From NCBI GenBank assembly GCA_009767595.1, contig VSDK01013708.1, forward strand, positions 54,159 to 118,158: DNA of 64,000 nucleotides. Direction: 5' to 3'. The notes below the pieces were generated by a model that saw only the letters and a list, made by a program, of their open reading frames with translations, was not told where the DNA came from and searched no databases. The translations under genes and the position numbers were made by a program. Every line of letters begins with the position of its first letter. Position 1 is the stretch's first letter. This DNA comes from Symbiodinium kawagutii. Taxonomy: Eukaryota; Sar; Dinophyceae; Suessiales; Symbiodiniaceae. Below are positions 12,371-24,044 of this stretch, piece after piece.

Positions 12371-13860
12371 ATATCAAGCGAGCCAAGAAACTAACTGACA
12401 AATAAATAGCCAACAAGTCCTGTTTGATGGATTGTTTGGGAGGCTCATACCCGACATGGGAGAGATTTGAGGGACCTATGAGAACTCACTGGCTTAGCCA
12501 ATGCTTAGCCAATCAGGATGAAGCTCGGTCTCAGCCAGCGCCAGGACGTGGCTCATGGTGAGGTGATTTTGTCTGCTGCAGGAATCTCTGAGCTTCTGGC
12601 AGCTCTATGCTAAAGGCACCAAGAAACAGATAGAAGATGTGAACATAGACATGTCACAGGTCGGAGCAGGAATATAGACATGGCATGTGACAAGGCTACA
12701 CAGAATCCCCAAGGTCGGTATCCAGCAATTTGGATGATCACTGTGTAAACTTTGGAGAGAAACAGATGTGGAGATTGGTTGTGTAACAGAATGTGATAGT
12801 GGTCCGGAAGCCGCGGAGTTCTGCTTGAGGAATCTAATTGCTTTTGAATTGATGTATGATTCAATCTGTTCTTCAGGAACTCATTCACAGAAAGAGTCGA
12901 ACAGCGAATCACAAATGAGTAAAACTACATAGAATCTGAGAAGCAATCGCAATCAACCTTCATTTGTTCTGTTTTGCCGTGGGGTAGCATTCATGCAGGT
13001 GATGTAATGGAAGCAGCTTCACACACATAAACGCATCTGATTGGTGCCTACCAGATTTAAAGCTGCGAAGGACAACATTTTTCGTGCCATGTCACCTGTG
13101 CGTGGCTCTGTCTCACGAGAGATTTTTTTCTTTGCGACCTAGCCTTTCGTAGAAAAAAAGCGGTTGGTCCTTGGCTACTGAGCATTCTTTGCAAGCTTGA
13201 ACTAAATCGAAAATCGATAGTGTCAGTGTTGGCCCTTGAGCATTGAGTATTGACCTATGAGCACTGGTGAAGAACCACTAGGAGTCAGAGGTTGATCCAA
13301 TTGAAGTCATGTTTCCATTTCAATGTGGAAGCCTGATTCCGAATCATCTGAGGTTTCACCTAGAAGCATTCCAACGTGCCAGAGAATTGCAGAATGAGAA
13401 GGCCTGCAGCAGGAGCCTTCCTGTGAGTCCAGCCTGAAAGTAGTTCCAAGGCCATCAAGGTTGGGACTAAATTTCAAATGCAAAGTGTCAAGATTTTTCC
13501 CTGGAGGAATAAAAGGTGCATGGTCTCATAGCCAGCCCATTTCAGCATTCAAAAGCACTCTGAGTAGAAGCTGGTTGTAGTACAGCACTTCTTTGAATTG
13601 TGACCTTTCTGTAAAGCACTATGCCGCAGATCACCAGAATATCTGGTTTATCATTGTAGGAACAAGGGCTCTAGTCAGGGATCTACTCTCAAGCACATTG
13701 GTGACCTTCGGATCCGTGATGGGAATGACAGCAATCCAAGCAATATGTAGTTTTCTGTTCATTGTTGTCCTCTAGTACCACTCGCAGTGGGTTAGAAGTG
13801 GCACTTCACCAATAAGCAACCAGCACAACCAATCTGGCCCCACTCTTTGGGAGTCACCAG
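12371..13860. other. No gene recognised
   Basis: I see nothing I can support in this stretch. A weak candidate exon near 12580-12660 (FWQLYAKGTKKQIEDVNIDM) is possible but not family-matched. Confidence 0.3.
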
Positions 13861-14911
13861 GTGAAGTTGCCCCCACGGAAGCGACGCGTTTCGGTGACCT
13901 TCGAAAGTCGGCCATTTGGGATGACGCCTGCGAAAGATGAAGGCTAGCTGAGTTGCAGGTGATGGCAATCTATGGCAAGCCATGGCAAGCGACAAGCAGA
14001 AGGAAATTGTACTTGCCCAAGAATCGAAGAAGACATAGATGTGGTGATGGAAGCCCATCTCTTTCTGTTTGCAGGAGGTGAGACATTGGGTTACGTTGTG
14101 GACAAGGCACGGCTTCACATGCGTTGTGCCTGAAGTGCAAGAGCAAACGATTAAGTTGGTAGGCCTTGCTTCGGCAATTGCAGTGCCTGTGTTGTTTTCA
14201 ACACGTACCAACATGTACCGTTTGGACTATCCTGACATTGACTTCGCCGTATGAGACCGCGCACCACGATAACCATTTGTTGTTTGTCCCAAAGTTTGAT
14301 CCAAAAATGTTCACAATGTCTGACTCAACGTCTTTCTTGTTTTCAGGTGAATCACAACGATCCATCAAAGCCGGCAGCACGTTTGGGGGTGAAGCCTGGA
14401 TGGGTTGCACTTGCCTCAGCTCTACAGAGCTGTGAAGAGCTTTCCACCAAACGCAATGAAACTGTGAAGCCCCGAGTTCTACCACGGCCATGCACCACAG
14501 TGGAGCACGCAAGAACAAAGGGCATGGCTGGGGAAGAAGTGCTATGGACTCCCTCAGCTACAATCAACCAACTATTGAAGCGGCCATGCAATGTCATTAG
14601 AACAGCAAGACTCATGCATACTGCATGCTGCATGCTCTTCTCAGCTTTCCACGTCTTCTGAAAGAATCAGGTGGCATCCGTGGCCGGGGAAGATGTGTCA
14701 GGAAGATCTCTTGATGACGTTCAGCAGCTCACCAAGCAGGTGGGAGAAGGATTTGAAAAAGGAGAGTTTTCTCATAGACATAAGATGAGATAAGGTGGAT
14801 CAACAGAGAGCCTTCCAGGAAGGTGGTCGGTGAGTTTCAGAAAGAAAAGGAGAGTTGGAGAGTTTTCAGTTTCGTGTCCAGGCTTCCCTACCAGTCACCA
14901 TTGACTTCGAG
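13861..14911 (+). CDS. PDZ-domain protein, five exons recognised (partial)
   Basis: Five short exons join in phase into one PDZ-like domain: 13861-13942 (RVSVTFESRPFGMTPAKDEG), 14075-14106 (GETLGYVVDK), 14347-14406 (PSKPAARLGVKPGWV), 14671-14739 (VASVAGEDVSGRSLDDVQQL) and 14882-14911 (ASLPVTIDFE). The order of carboxylate-loop region, pair of beta strands, K/R-LGV-x-PGW turn, V-x-G-EDV strand, helix and LPVTIDFE closing strand is that of PDZ modules. These usually bind C-terminal peptides and scaffold complexes. Donors after exons 1, 2, 3 and probably 5 are GC. The N- and C-terminal parts of the protein were not identified. A basic stretch (PPRKRR) precedes the domain. The partner and pathway are unknown. 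Confidence 0.7.
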
Positions 14912-17900
14912 GCAGAAAACGGGAAATTGCACACAGGTCCAACTAAAATGCCGTTGCAGATTGCCTATTCCTTTCTCAGAGAGCTTTCCATTTGAGAGTG
15001 AGCAAGATTTGTTTTAAAGGGTCGTTTACTTGGTTTTTGTCCAAGCATATGGAGGGGGGATGCAGGGTAAAGGATTGGAAGGGACCTTTAGCAACAGCAA
15101 GAGCACATGACCAAGACAATAGGTTATTAAAGTCTTTTAGACAAATTGATTCAGCAAACCTATTCAAAAAAGATGCCAGTACCCAGTATGGGTGCAATGT
15201 CGTGAATGCATTTTGGCATTTTGATGCGGGCTTGACTCATCGCTAGGTGGAAGTTGTGGCGAAGGAAAAGCAGGAGCCAAAAAGTTGATGCTCAGCTGGC
15301 TTTCACTGCTCTGCATGTATACAGTCGCGCAAGTGCAGCCTGCAGGAAAATTCCGATAAGAGCGGAGCCCTTAGATTGCTGAGCTAGTAGAGGAAGTTGC
15401 ATTTTCTTCAACATATAGTGGATTTGGGGATTGTTGACTTGATGTTCGGGTCGAGAATGAAGCAACCCTGGGATCCGGCTCAAACCGCTTGCCCAGCATG
15501 TATTTGATTTTGAGGTCTCCGCAAGTCACATAATTCAAGAAGTGCTTTGTTAAAGTGAGTTGAAAAAGCTGGGGAGGCATGATGTGACAAAGAAGGAAGA
15601 AACTTGGTAGGAATGTGCAAGTTTATGCATCTCCGAAAACGCTGCATTCTCACATTCTCAAACGATCTTTAAGTTGCTTGTGTGTGAAACTTGGGTGGAA
15701 TGGAAGAGGCACACTTTGTGAAACCGATGACAAAACTTCAAATAAGGACTGCTATAGACTACAGCACCTTAGGAATCGAGACTCATTACCCCCTCTCTGA
15801 GAGCAGTTTTTACCTGGTGTTCCACGTTGCGGGGGACCTCGCCCAGACAAAGATCGGGCAAAGTCAGCACCTCAACCTCGTCCTCCACAGCAGAGTCGTG
15901 AGTTGGCAGACCCAGAACACTGGGCCAGGGATGCAATGGATAAACAATCGATGAAAATCGATGCAAATCGATGCAATCCTTTTCCTTTCCATTTTCAGCG
16001 AAAGAGCAGTTCTGACAACATCCACTCACAATAGGACCATTGAGCATTAATGTTTTCTGGGTTTTGAACTTGTGCAGCATTTGCAGCTGGTTTCTGAGGC
16101 ACGGTATTTTCTGCCTTTGGCATTCCTTGCATTCTCGTTAGTGAAAAACGAAATAGCGCGAGCTAAATCTGTGAATGCCAAGGTCGAGAGAGCGCACTGA
16201 AACTCAGCGCTTGCAGGCTCTGTTGAGGAGTGGGTTAGCCAATGTGGGAGGTCATTCTTTGTCCATTTGCATCGATGGCAAGCATACGATATATAGATCT
16301 AATTTCATTTTTCATCGCGAATGAATGAGATGTATGCACATGATATTTTCACCAATGCCATTTGCTACACTTCTTGGTCCTTTTTGGCCATCAGGACGCT
16401 GGACTCGGAAGAAAAGCTGCCGGCGACGGTCAGGGCACCAAGGGAGTTCGGCAGATCGTATTCCGAGGCATGGATTTCAGAACAACATAGTGTATTCACT
16501 ATGGTATTCCTGTGGAAAATCGTAGTGTATTCGGAATTCCTGTGGAGTGTCTAGTCTTGTCTCCAAAGTTCCTCGCAGCATCTGAAACGAGGTCTTTATC
16601 TTCTCTCGCCGCAGAGTGGAAGCGCTGGCTGCAGCATGGCCCCGAGTGGTTTGTTGTGTTTGGCCAATCCGTTATGCCTTGAATTTCAAACGGTTCAGCC
16701 TCTAGCCATCTTCCCCCATCTTTCCCCATCTTTCCCCATCTTTCCCATGCAATGTTGTGCACCAATGAATGATAGCTGTACAGCTTGCCACAAGGAGATG
16801 CCCAACCTGGATGTCTGCACCAATGAAGAGAGGTCAAAGGCAAGTCCTGCAAGTCCTGTCCATTGAGAGACGGGTCAGTGTGAAAGTCTTACCTAAATGA
16901 TTTCCCCATCTGACTTTGTGGACAGCATTTTGCAAAGAGTGATCCCCTTTCTGATGTCCAACGACACAGATCTCAGGAACCCTGAGCTCTTTTGAGGATG
17001 TGGATTCTTAGTAATTGGAGTGAAAGTCAGCACCTTTCGGTTCATCTGGGCAGATTTTTCGGACAGGAGAGGTATGCAAGTTGTGTGTGCTTGACTTGAG
17101 CTATTGCATTTGTTTTGCAGATGCAGAAGCACAGGACTTCAATCAACAGCGAGACAAAGACAATTTCAAAATGCAATTTTACATCAGACATGCAGATGCA
17201 ATATGATGCACAACAGACGCACACATGATGATTACTTTATCAGGGCACCAGCCGATTGAGCAGTGTCAGTGTCACCCCCCTGAACTGGCTAGTTCATCCA
17301 AGACACAAGCTACTACTGTAGGTGGTCAAGTCAAACCGCAACCAACCACTCAGTCGCTCAGTTTGGGAGGTTGATCATTTCGGAGCATGCCCATACAGCT
17401 AGGAGAAGGTTGTGAAAAACTGATACTCTCCAAATCAGACAGTGAGCCATTTCCGATCCCTTCCCAGTAACTGAGGCAGGGAAGACAAACTTTCAATGTT
17501 GACTTCACTTTGCAGCTTACAAGATTTGCCAATCTCATTTCAATGTTTTCTTGCAACATCTTCAATATTTTCAATGCCTTGAAAGCTAAAGAGTTCTTTG
17601 AAGGTATGACTCTTCTGACAACTGTTCTTCACAGGTGCTTCGCCAGTGCGAGTGCCTGGTCAAAGGGGCGCTTGGTGACAGGGTCACATGGTGTTCAAAT
17701 GAGAGTATTGCTTGGGCATCTCTGATGTTTCAACAGGGAATGGCCCAACAGTGCGGTAGAGGTTCACATTGGTATGGTCAGCTGTTTGTTACATCTATCT
17801 CAGACTTGGTCTCAATTTCTTGCGCAGAAGCACTGATGAGAGTGCGACTTCTCTTGTTTGGGATTTGCTCATCTGGCTTCTTGATTTACCGTGTGTCTTT

Positions 17901-18113
17901 TGCCTGCAGTATTTTGGCCCTTGCAGAACATTGGAATGTTTTTTCTAATGCAGTCCCAAGAAATGCTCCATGCATGGCCTAGGGCAAGCGAGAATACGCA
18001 GCTCACGAAAGCAGCAAGGAAAGTAGACGAACTCTGCTAACTCTTAACATAGGCTGAGACAAGTGAGCTTGGTCAGTGAGTTTGGTCAGGCCCCCGAAGG
18101 CTTGAGATCAGCC
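14912..18113 (+). other. Scattered possible exons, unrecognised
   Basis: Candidate coding pieces follow AG acceptors at about 16393-16480 (DAGLGRKAAGDGQGTKGVRQ, then IVFRGMDF) and 16618-16690 (VEALAAAWPRVVCC in the phase-compatible frame). Neither matches a family I recognise. A short tandem repeat of CTTTCCCCAT lies at about 16712-16750. I could not assign the rest of the stretch. Confidence 0.3.
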
Positions 18114-19760
18114 ATGAGCCGACGGGACGACAGGGGAGGCGAACGAGGCGAACGCGGCGACCGAGGCGACCGAGGCAGGTCGGAAAGTCCAGGCGCCGGA
18201 GGCGCCTCCGAGTACGAGTGGCTCAGCTCCTGGCGATCAAAGGACATGAAGAAATTTTATCTTTTCGAAAGTAACATGAAGATGATAAACGTAAGTAATT
18301 ATAGTAAATTTCTAGATAGATTGAGTATCAAGAAGTAGATAATAGATTAGATAATGATTAGATAAATTTAGATAAGAGTAGATTTCTACAATGCTTACAT
18401 TGCTTTACATTACTTTTCTGCTTCTTGTACTTTTTACATTTTCCAGAGCATAGAAAGAATATCTGGGGGCAACCGGCGAGAAAAAATCTTGTCAATACTC
18501 ATGTGTTGTTGATTGTAGCATCTGTTGCATGATACCGTTGGTTGCAAATGTTGGCCATTGCAACGATTGTAAGCAAGCATACCAGTCATTGGGTACTAAA
18601 TGTAACATAGGAAATGTCAGTTGTGGATCATGCCAATCCACTGGATCATGTGCATTGCTCCTTTTTTCCTCCGAGGTATTACAGCGACTATTACTCTGAA
18701 GAAGAGAGTCGAAGCCCCACCCCTCGCGACCGACGCCGAGACCGGCGGCGGGATCGCGGCCGGGACCGTGGACGGGACCGGCGTGGACGGGACCGAGAAC
18801 ATCGTGGTCGAAGGCCAGGCTGTAGGGGAAGAGAGAGAGAGAGAGAGAGAGAGAAAGAAAGAAAGAAGAGAGGGAGATCCCGCGCAATCATTTTGGACCA
18901 ATGGCCGCTCCATGTAGAGCACTTGCGGGAAAGGTGATTTTTGAAGGTATGAGACAGATATCAGAATAGCTGAGTTAGGTATGGATGTCCCACCTGTGCC
19001 AAACCTGCTAGCTGCGTCAGAAACCTTAATCGTTACCCGGTCAAAAAACTAGTCTTGCAAGAAGATAGGGGCATCTTTCTCTCTCCCTCTCTCTCTCTTG
19101 CTCCCTTTCCGTCGTCATCTCGGTCTCGGTCTCAGTCTCTGCCTCTGTCTCCGTCTGTCCCTCTCTCTCTCTCTCACTCTCCCTTTCTCTCTCTGGACCA
19201 GTTTCCATTGGTACTCCCTTCTTTAAATCTACCGCAAAGCCTCCGTCACTGGAATGCTGGAAGCAGCGACGGCGAAAAGAATGACCTCTGAGCAAAGTGT
19301 TGAAAAGACCATCAGGTGGCGATGTGGGTCCGCACCGGTATTTTTTTTTTGGTATTCAGCATGACAGTCTGCGCTCAGCTTTTGGGTTCGGGATTTCACA
19401 TGTGCTCGGAGGGGTCTGCCTTTCTTATTCTTTTGGTTTTGCTTGACTTCTTGACAGCCTTTCGATCCCTCCTGAGTTGTCTGAGTTATCTGAGTTATCT
19501 TAGTTTTGTGAATTTGTTGCGACGTCTTGATTTGACGATGATTTTGGTGATTCAGGCGTGGCTTTTGGTTTTCTTTGAGCAGAGTTTGAATGACTGGGAA
19601 GACTGAGCAGTCCTTTGACTAGAGTGGATTTGCTCAGGCGAGAGAGAAGTCGAAGGAGGAGAAGAGGTGACTGGCGTGATGATATGGAGGAGTTCATCAG
19701 AAAGCGCTTCGGCTTTGACAAAGCAGACTTAGAGAGACTGCTTGCATTGCCAAGATATAC
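18114..19760 (+). CDS. Arg/Glu/Asp/Ser-rich low-complexity protein (SR/RD-like), partial
   Basis: A first exon starts with ATG at 18114 and encodes MSRRDDRGGERGERGDRGDR followed by a Ser/Pro/Gly-rich piece ending near 18240. A second, from about 18677, encodes YYSDYYSEEESRSPTPRD and then long RD/RG/RE dipeptide runs to about 18870. A third, about 19620-19755, gives RSRRRRRGDWRDDMEEFIRK and then RFGFDKADLERLLAL. RD/RE/RS-rich chains of this kind are typical of RNA-processing factors, but no RRM or catalytic domain is visible, so the role is inference. The GAGAGA run in the second exon is a microsatellite, so its translated length may vary. Confidence 0.5.
18828..19200. repeat. Purine (GA)n tract facing a downstream pyrimidine (CT)n tract
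   Basis: A GAGA/GAAA tract at about 18828-18870 is followed by CTCT-rich tracts at about 19076-19195. The two are imperfect reverse complements and could pair in RNA. The CT tract generates long S/L/P or R/E-rich open frames on both strands that I regard as repeat artefacts. Confidence 0.7.
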
Positions 19761-20239
19761 GGCGCAAGGAGATACACATTTACGTCTACATGTATCTAAT
19801 ATAAATACATATTATATTACATATTATATATATGGATATGTTCTCTTATATACATTTATGTTTACAAACACCAGCATATACCCTGTACACATGTACAGAA
19901 AGTGTATATATGTATATATACATACATATACATACACATACAGTATTTATATGTATATATTATATAGATACATTTGATCCGACATGCAAGACGGTGTATA
20001 CAAAACCTGCTCAAGGGAAAAACAATGTAAAGAGTAAAGATATTTCTAACACGTAGATGCTGCAGATAGATAGGCAGATAAACACATTGATCAATAGATT
20101 CAGTCCAAAATCAGTTGACGTTTCCCTTCAAGACTCATAGTCCACAACATCGACTGGGACCATGACAAGAAGCAATTTTGTGATATTTCCCCAACAGCGA
20201 AAGCTTATGGGGTCTTCAGCCCAGTTAAGCTCCGGTGCG

Positions 20240-20795
20240 AGCCGGTGCAGCTTCCAGGCTCAGGTTCCGGAGGTTCCGGAGAGGTTCCGGGTGCAGATGT
20301 CAGAGAAGGTTCCGGAAGGTTCCGGGAAGTTCGGGTGAAGGTTCCGGGAGTTCCGGCGCAGATGTCAGGCAAGGTTCCGGAAGGTTCCGGGGAGTTCCGG
20401 TGCAGATCCTAGAGAAGGTTCCGGAAAGTTCCAAGGATTTCCGGGAAGTTCCGGTGCAGATGCCAGAGAATGGTTCCGGAAGGTTCCGGGACGTTCCGGT
20501 ACAGATGCCAGAGAAGGTTCCGGAAAGTTCTAGGCAGTTCCGGAAGTTCCGGTGCAGATGCCAGAGAATGGTTCCGCAAGGTTCCGGGAAGTTCCGGTAC
20601 AGATGCCAGAGAAGGTTCTGGAAGGTTCGGGAAGTTCTGGTGAAGGTTCGGGAGGTTCCGGGGATGTCAGGCAAGGTTCCAGAAGGTTCCGGGAGGTTCC
20701 GCAAGGTTCCGGAAGGTTCTGGGGAAGTTCTGGTGCAGATGGGAGTTCTGGGAAGTTCCGGTGCAGATGCGGTTCCGGAAGGTTCCGGGAGGCAA
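20240..20795. repeat. GGTTCCGG minisatellite
   Basis: About 550 bases built from GGTTCCGGAA/GGTTCCGGGA cores, interspersed with GTGCAGATGCCAGAGAA. The higher-order unit is about 40 to 60 bases and degenerate. All three frames on both strands are nearly open, which is a property of the repeat and not evidence of a gene. Confidence 0.85.
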
Positions 20796-23700
20796 GGTTG
20801 TCCCCAGAACTGGTTTGCGCAGCGCGCTGCAAAAAATGCGCGCAGAATCATTCAGATCTGTGGCTCTTGCTGTTGGGGATACCACCTTCCACCTTAGCTT
20901 TTTTTTCTGAGTGTCTTGCAAGAATGCGGCGCGCTTAAGAATGTCTTGGAAAAGTACTGTTCAAGCGGGGCTTGCAAATGCTCTGCAAGAATGTGCTCCG
21001 TCCTCTGAAAGTGCGCTGCAAAAGCGACACTTCAGGGAACTCCCAGTGCGTCCTCTTTCGTGCCTGCGCGTAACGTGTTGGAAAATCGTACCCCGTGTTT
21101 TGCAAAAGTGAAAAGTGTCCCTCAAGAGTGACTTGCAAGGGGTCACCCGAAAGAACCACAAGAGTGTAATTACTGGGGTTGGGCATGAGTCTCATGGGAG
21201 TCTCGCAGAGTGAGCCTGTATAGGGAAGAGGCATTTCAACTAATCTCCTTTCATGGATACATTGGTTGATCGATTACATTAGCTTCAATGGATGAACGGA
21301 AAGTGAGTTTGAATGGATGAACGCTGCTGAAATAGAGATGTTTTTTGATACATCGATAAAACAATTACAGTAGGACAACAAACACAATAAAGGTAGTGTC
21401 CCCACTGAGGTGGCATTCAGCTTGTGGTGCTTCACTGGAGTATCACGAGAGATAATGCGTGTTGCTGCCCTTTGTTTTTGGAATAGAGCAACATGATATT
21501 GGTATAGGCATACGATATGCCTCCCGACTCCCGGCAGTCATGGAATCAACTGATGCATTCCGCAACTCCGAATTGGGGGACCAGGAATGCTTTAGACAAG
21601 CGGACTGAAGACGCGCTGTGGCAGCTCAACAAACAGATTGCACTCGTTGTTATGGGCGTAGACGGTGGCAGAAACACGTTGCTCAGCTGCAAGACATAAG
21701 TAGATCAGAGATAACCATGTCGGTGTTAGCAGAGCAGACAAAGCTGCCTCAAACCCTTTGGATTTGATGATCTCACCATGAATTTGATCCAATCCTGGTT
21801 GAGTGCCAGGTTTCTGCTGGAAGGCGTTCGAAATCCAGATGCAGTGGTGATGTCAAGGATTCGCATCGCTCAAGGTAAACAGCGTCGGTAGTCCGCAAGG
21901 GTAAACACTGCTCCCCCAGAGAAAAGGACATGAAAATGCTCCAAGTGTGGTGGTTACCACATTGTGATTGATTCATGACAACCATCAAGAAGTAGAAACG
22001 CCTTCTGAAGATTGGTTTGTATTCCTCTATTGCTCGAGCAATGATGGCACCTCGGCTTTATCAGATTTCATGGGGTGGCAGAGACCAGCGAATCCATTTC
22101 ATTTAGAGCCAGCACTGGCAACCAAGGGCCACTCTTTAACCAGTGCCGTGGGTCTCCAGGCTCAGGAGACCCTTGGGTCAACGAGGGGAGTGATGGGAAT
22201 CTGCTTTGCGACCAGTGACTATGAACGAGAGACCACCCTGGTGGAACCTCTTGACACTCGCGTTGAAGTGAAAAGATCTACTGTCTGCTCCGCTTGCAGA
22301 ACTGCACTGGAAACAGTTGTGTGTCCACATTGTGATTTTCTTGAGTTTCTTGGATCAACTTGCGCTGCACCTGCCATCCCAAACTCCTTTACAAATTCGG
22401 TTGCGAAAAGTAGATGGGAGGAGTCCAGCCACGCGCGCTTTACCAGTTTACAGAGGCTCAGATCTGAAGTGACCAATTCGAGCCTTTAAGCTTTGCAGAA
22501 AACCTGCTGAAGCGACGAGATGCTGGCCAATCAGAAGCTTTTGATCGAGACCATGCAAGCCTGTCACAGGCCGGAGAAGCTGTTGATATTTCCTTTTTGC
22601 TTTTTAAGACCAGCTGTGAAAGCCTTTGTGAATTAGTTTATCAGGAAAGTTATTCCATCCTCCCTCCCCGTGCGAAAGGGTCCTGCGAAGATTCGTCAAA
22701 GGTCCTTGTGTGTGAAAGGTTCTGGAAAAGTCAAATTTTGGTATTCTGCAATTCTTTGATACGAACATGTGCAAAAGCTTTGCGAAAGCAAAAGGTCCCC
22801 TGCTACAGGGTATTCCCATCAATGGTGGACAAAAACAATCCTGCGATAATATTGTTTCCAATTCGTAATACTGGTATTTATACACCATACACACGTGTAT
22901 GCAAAAGCACTCATATGTATACCGTATACCAGGTGCGGAATGTTTCTCCAAAGAACTTTTCAAGAAAATGCGAAACCGCGCGAAAGCTTAATGACTACAC
23001 TTATACAGAAGAGTTTATTCAAGCGGCTCTTTTGGTTCAGTCAAGTTCGTACATTGACAACATGCCTATGGAAGCTGCTTGTGTACTTCTGACCCTTGGA
23101 GGCACAATGAAAGCATCCTGTCACTGGTGAGCAAAGTGTGCTCAAAGATGAGCTTGGCAGATATCAGTTCAGAGTGCGAGCAAGTTCGTGAGGTCCTGAA
23201 GGACCAGGGCAAAGTGTGTTGATGCTAACCTCGACCTGCAATCTTTAAGCAGGCGGATGACACACCATGTCACTACTGCTCTAGCAACACCATGCAGCAA
23301 ACTCAATCCGTTTCTCTGCAATTGCTCAAATGTTCAGCACATGTTCAACACATGTTCAACACATCTTCAACTCATGTTCTTCAGGACACGAATTCCATGT
23401 TCTCGACGCTCCAAGATGCCTCAACAGCAGATCTCTCACAAGTCTTGGGAGATGTGAAGAAATACGCATCTGAAGTGGTGACACAGGACATTCTTGGCTG
23501 TGGCGGGCGAGTAGGGTCACAGCCCTGCTGTTGGTTCGTGGCACCTGTTGGTTGCCGACAATGACACATTTTTTGCAGATTGCACTAGTCACTACCTGTT
23601 CTTGTATATCCCTTGCTTATTTGTTTTCCTTGGAATCAGTTGTGATCATACCTCTGGACCATTACTTAGGGATAAGCACTTTTGATGGTTCGCTGTTCGC

Positions 23701-24040
23701 CTTATCTTGTGAGAGTAGTTTCAACACACACATGCATGGATCTCAGATCGACAATGCCTGACCTGTCGGGAATATACCACCTCCACATTCCACCATTGGG
23801 GATGATAAAGCAATGTTGCCCACTGCCTGAAATCCTTAGGTTGTCCACTGATATGGAGTGCCACTCCAAGCCAAACATGTTTGTTTTCCAACAGGGACAA
23901 CCATTTCACATCACCATGACCCATGAATTATTGAACTCATCTCATCATAAACTGATCAATTTCACCTTCATGAACTAATCAATTTCACCGTCCTAGAGCC
24001 ATTTTTCCAAAACAAAATAATTGGTGGTCCATTTTTTCCA
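20796..24040. other. Mostly unassigned; weak coding pieces only
   Basis: No named family was found. Possible exons with charged, helical composition occur near 22500-22590 (ENLLKRRDAGQSEAFDRDHA), 23110-23220 (SLADISSECEQVREVLKDQG) and 23388-23490 (LQDASTADLSQVLGDVKKYA). They resemble the coiled-coil exons downstream and may be its 5' part. Short tandem ATGTTCAACAC repeats lie at about 23338-23370. Confidence 0.3.
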
Positions 24041-24044
24041 CGGT

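Noticed and set aside
20235..20938. Long open frames on both strands over the GGTTCCGG array
   Set aside because: Every frame is open because the repeat lacks stop triplets; there is no independent coding evidence.
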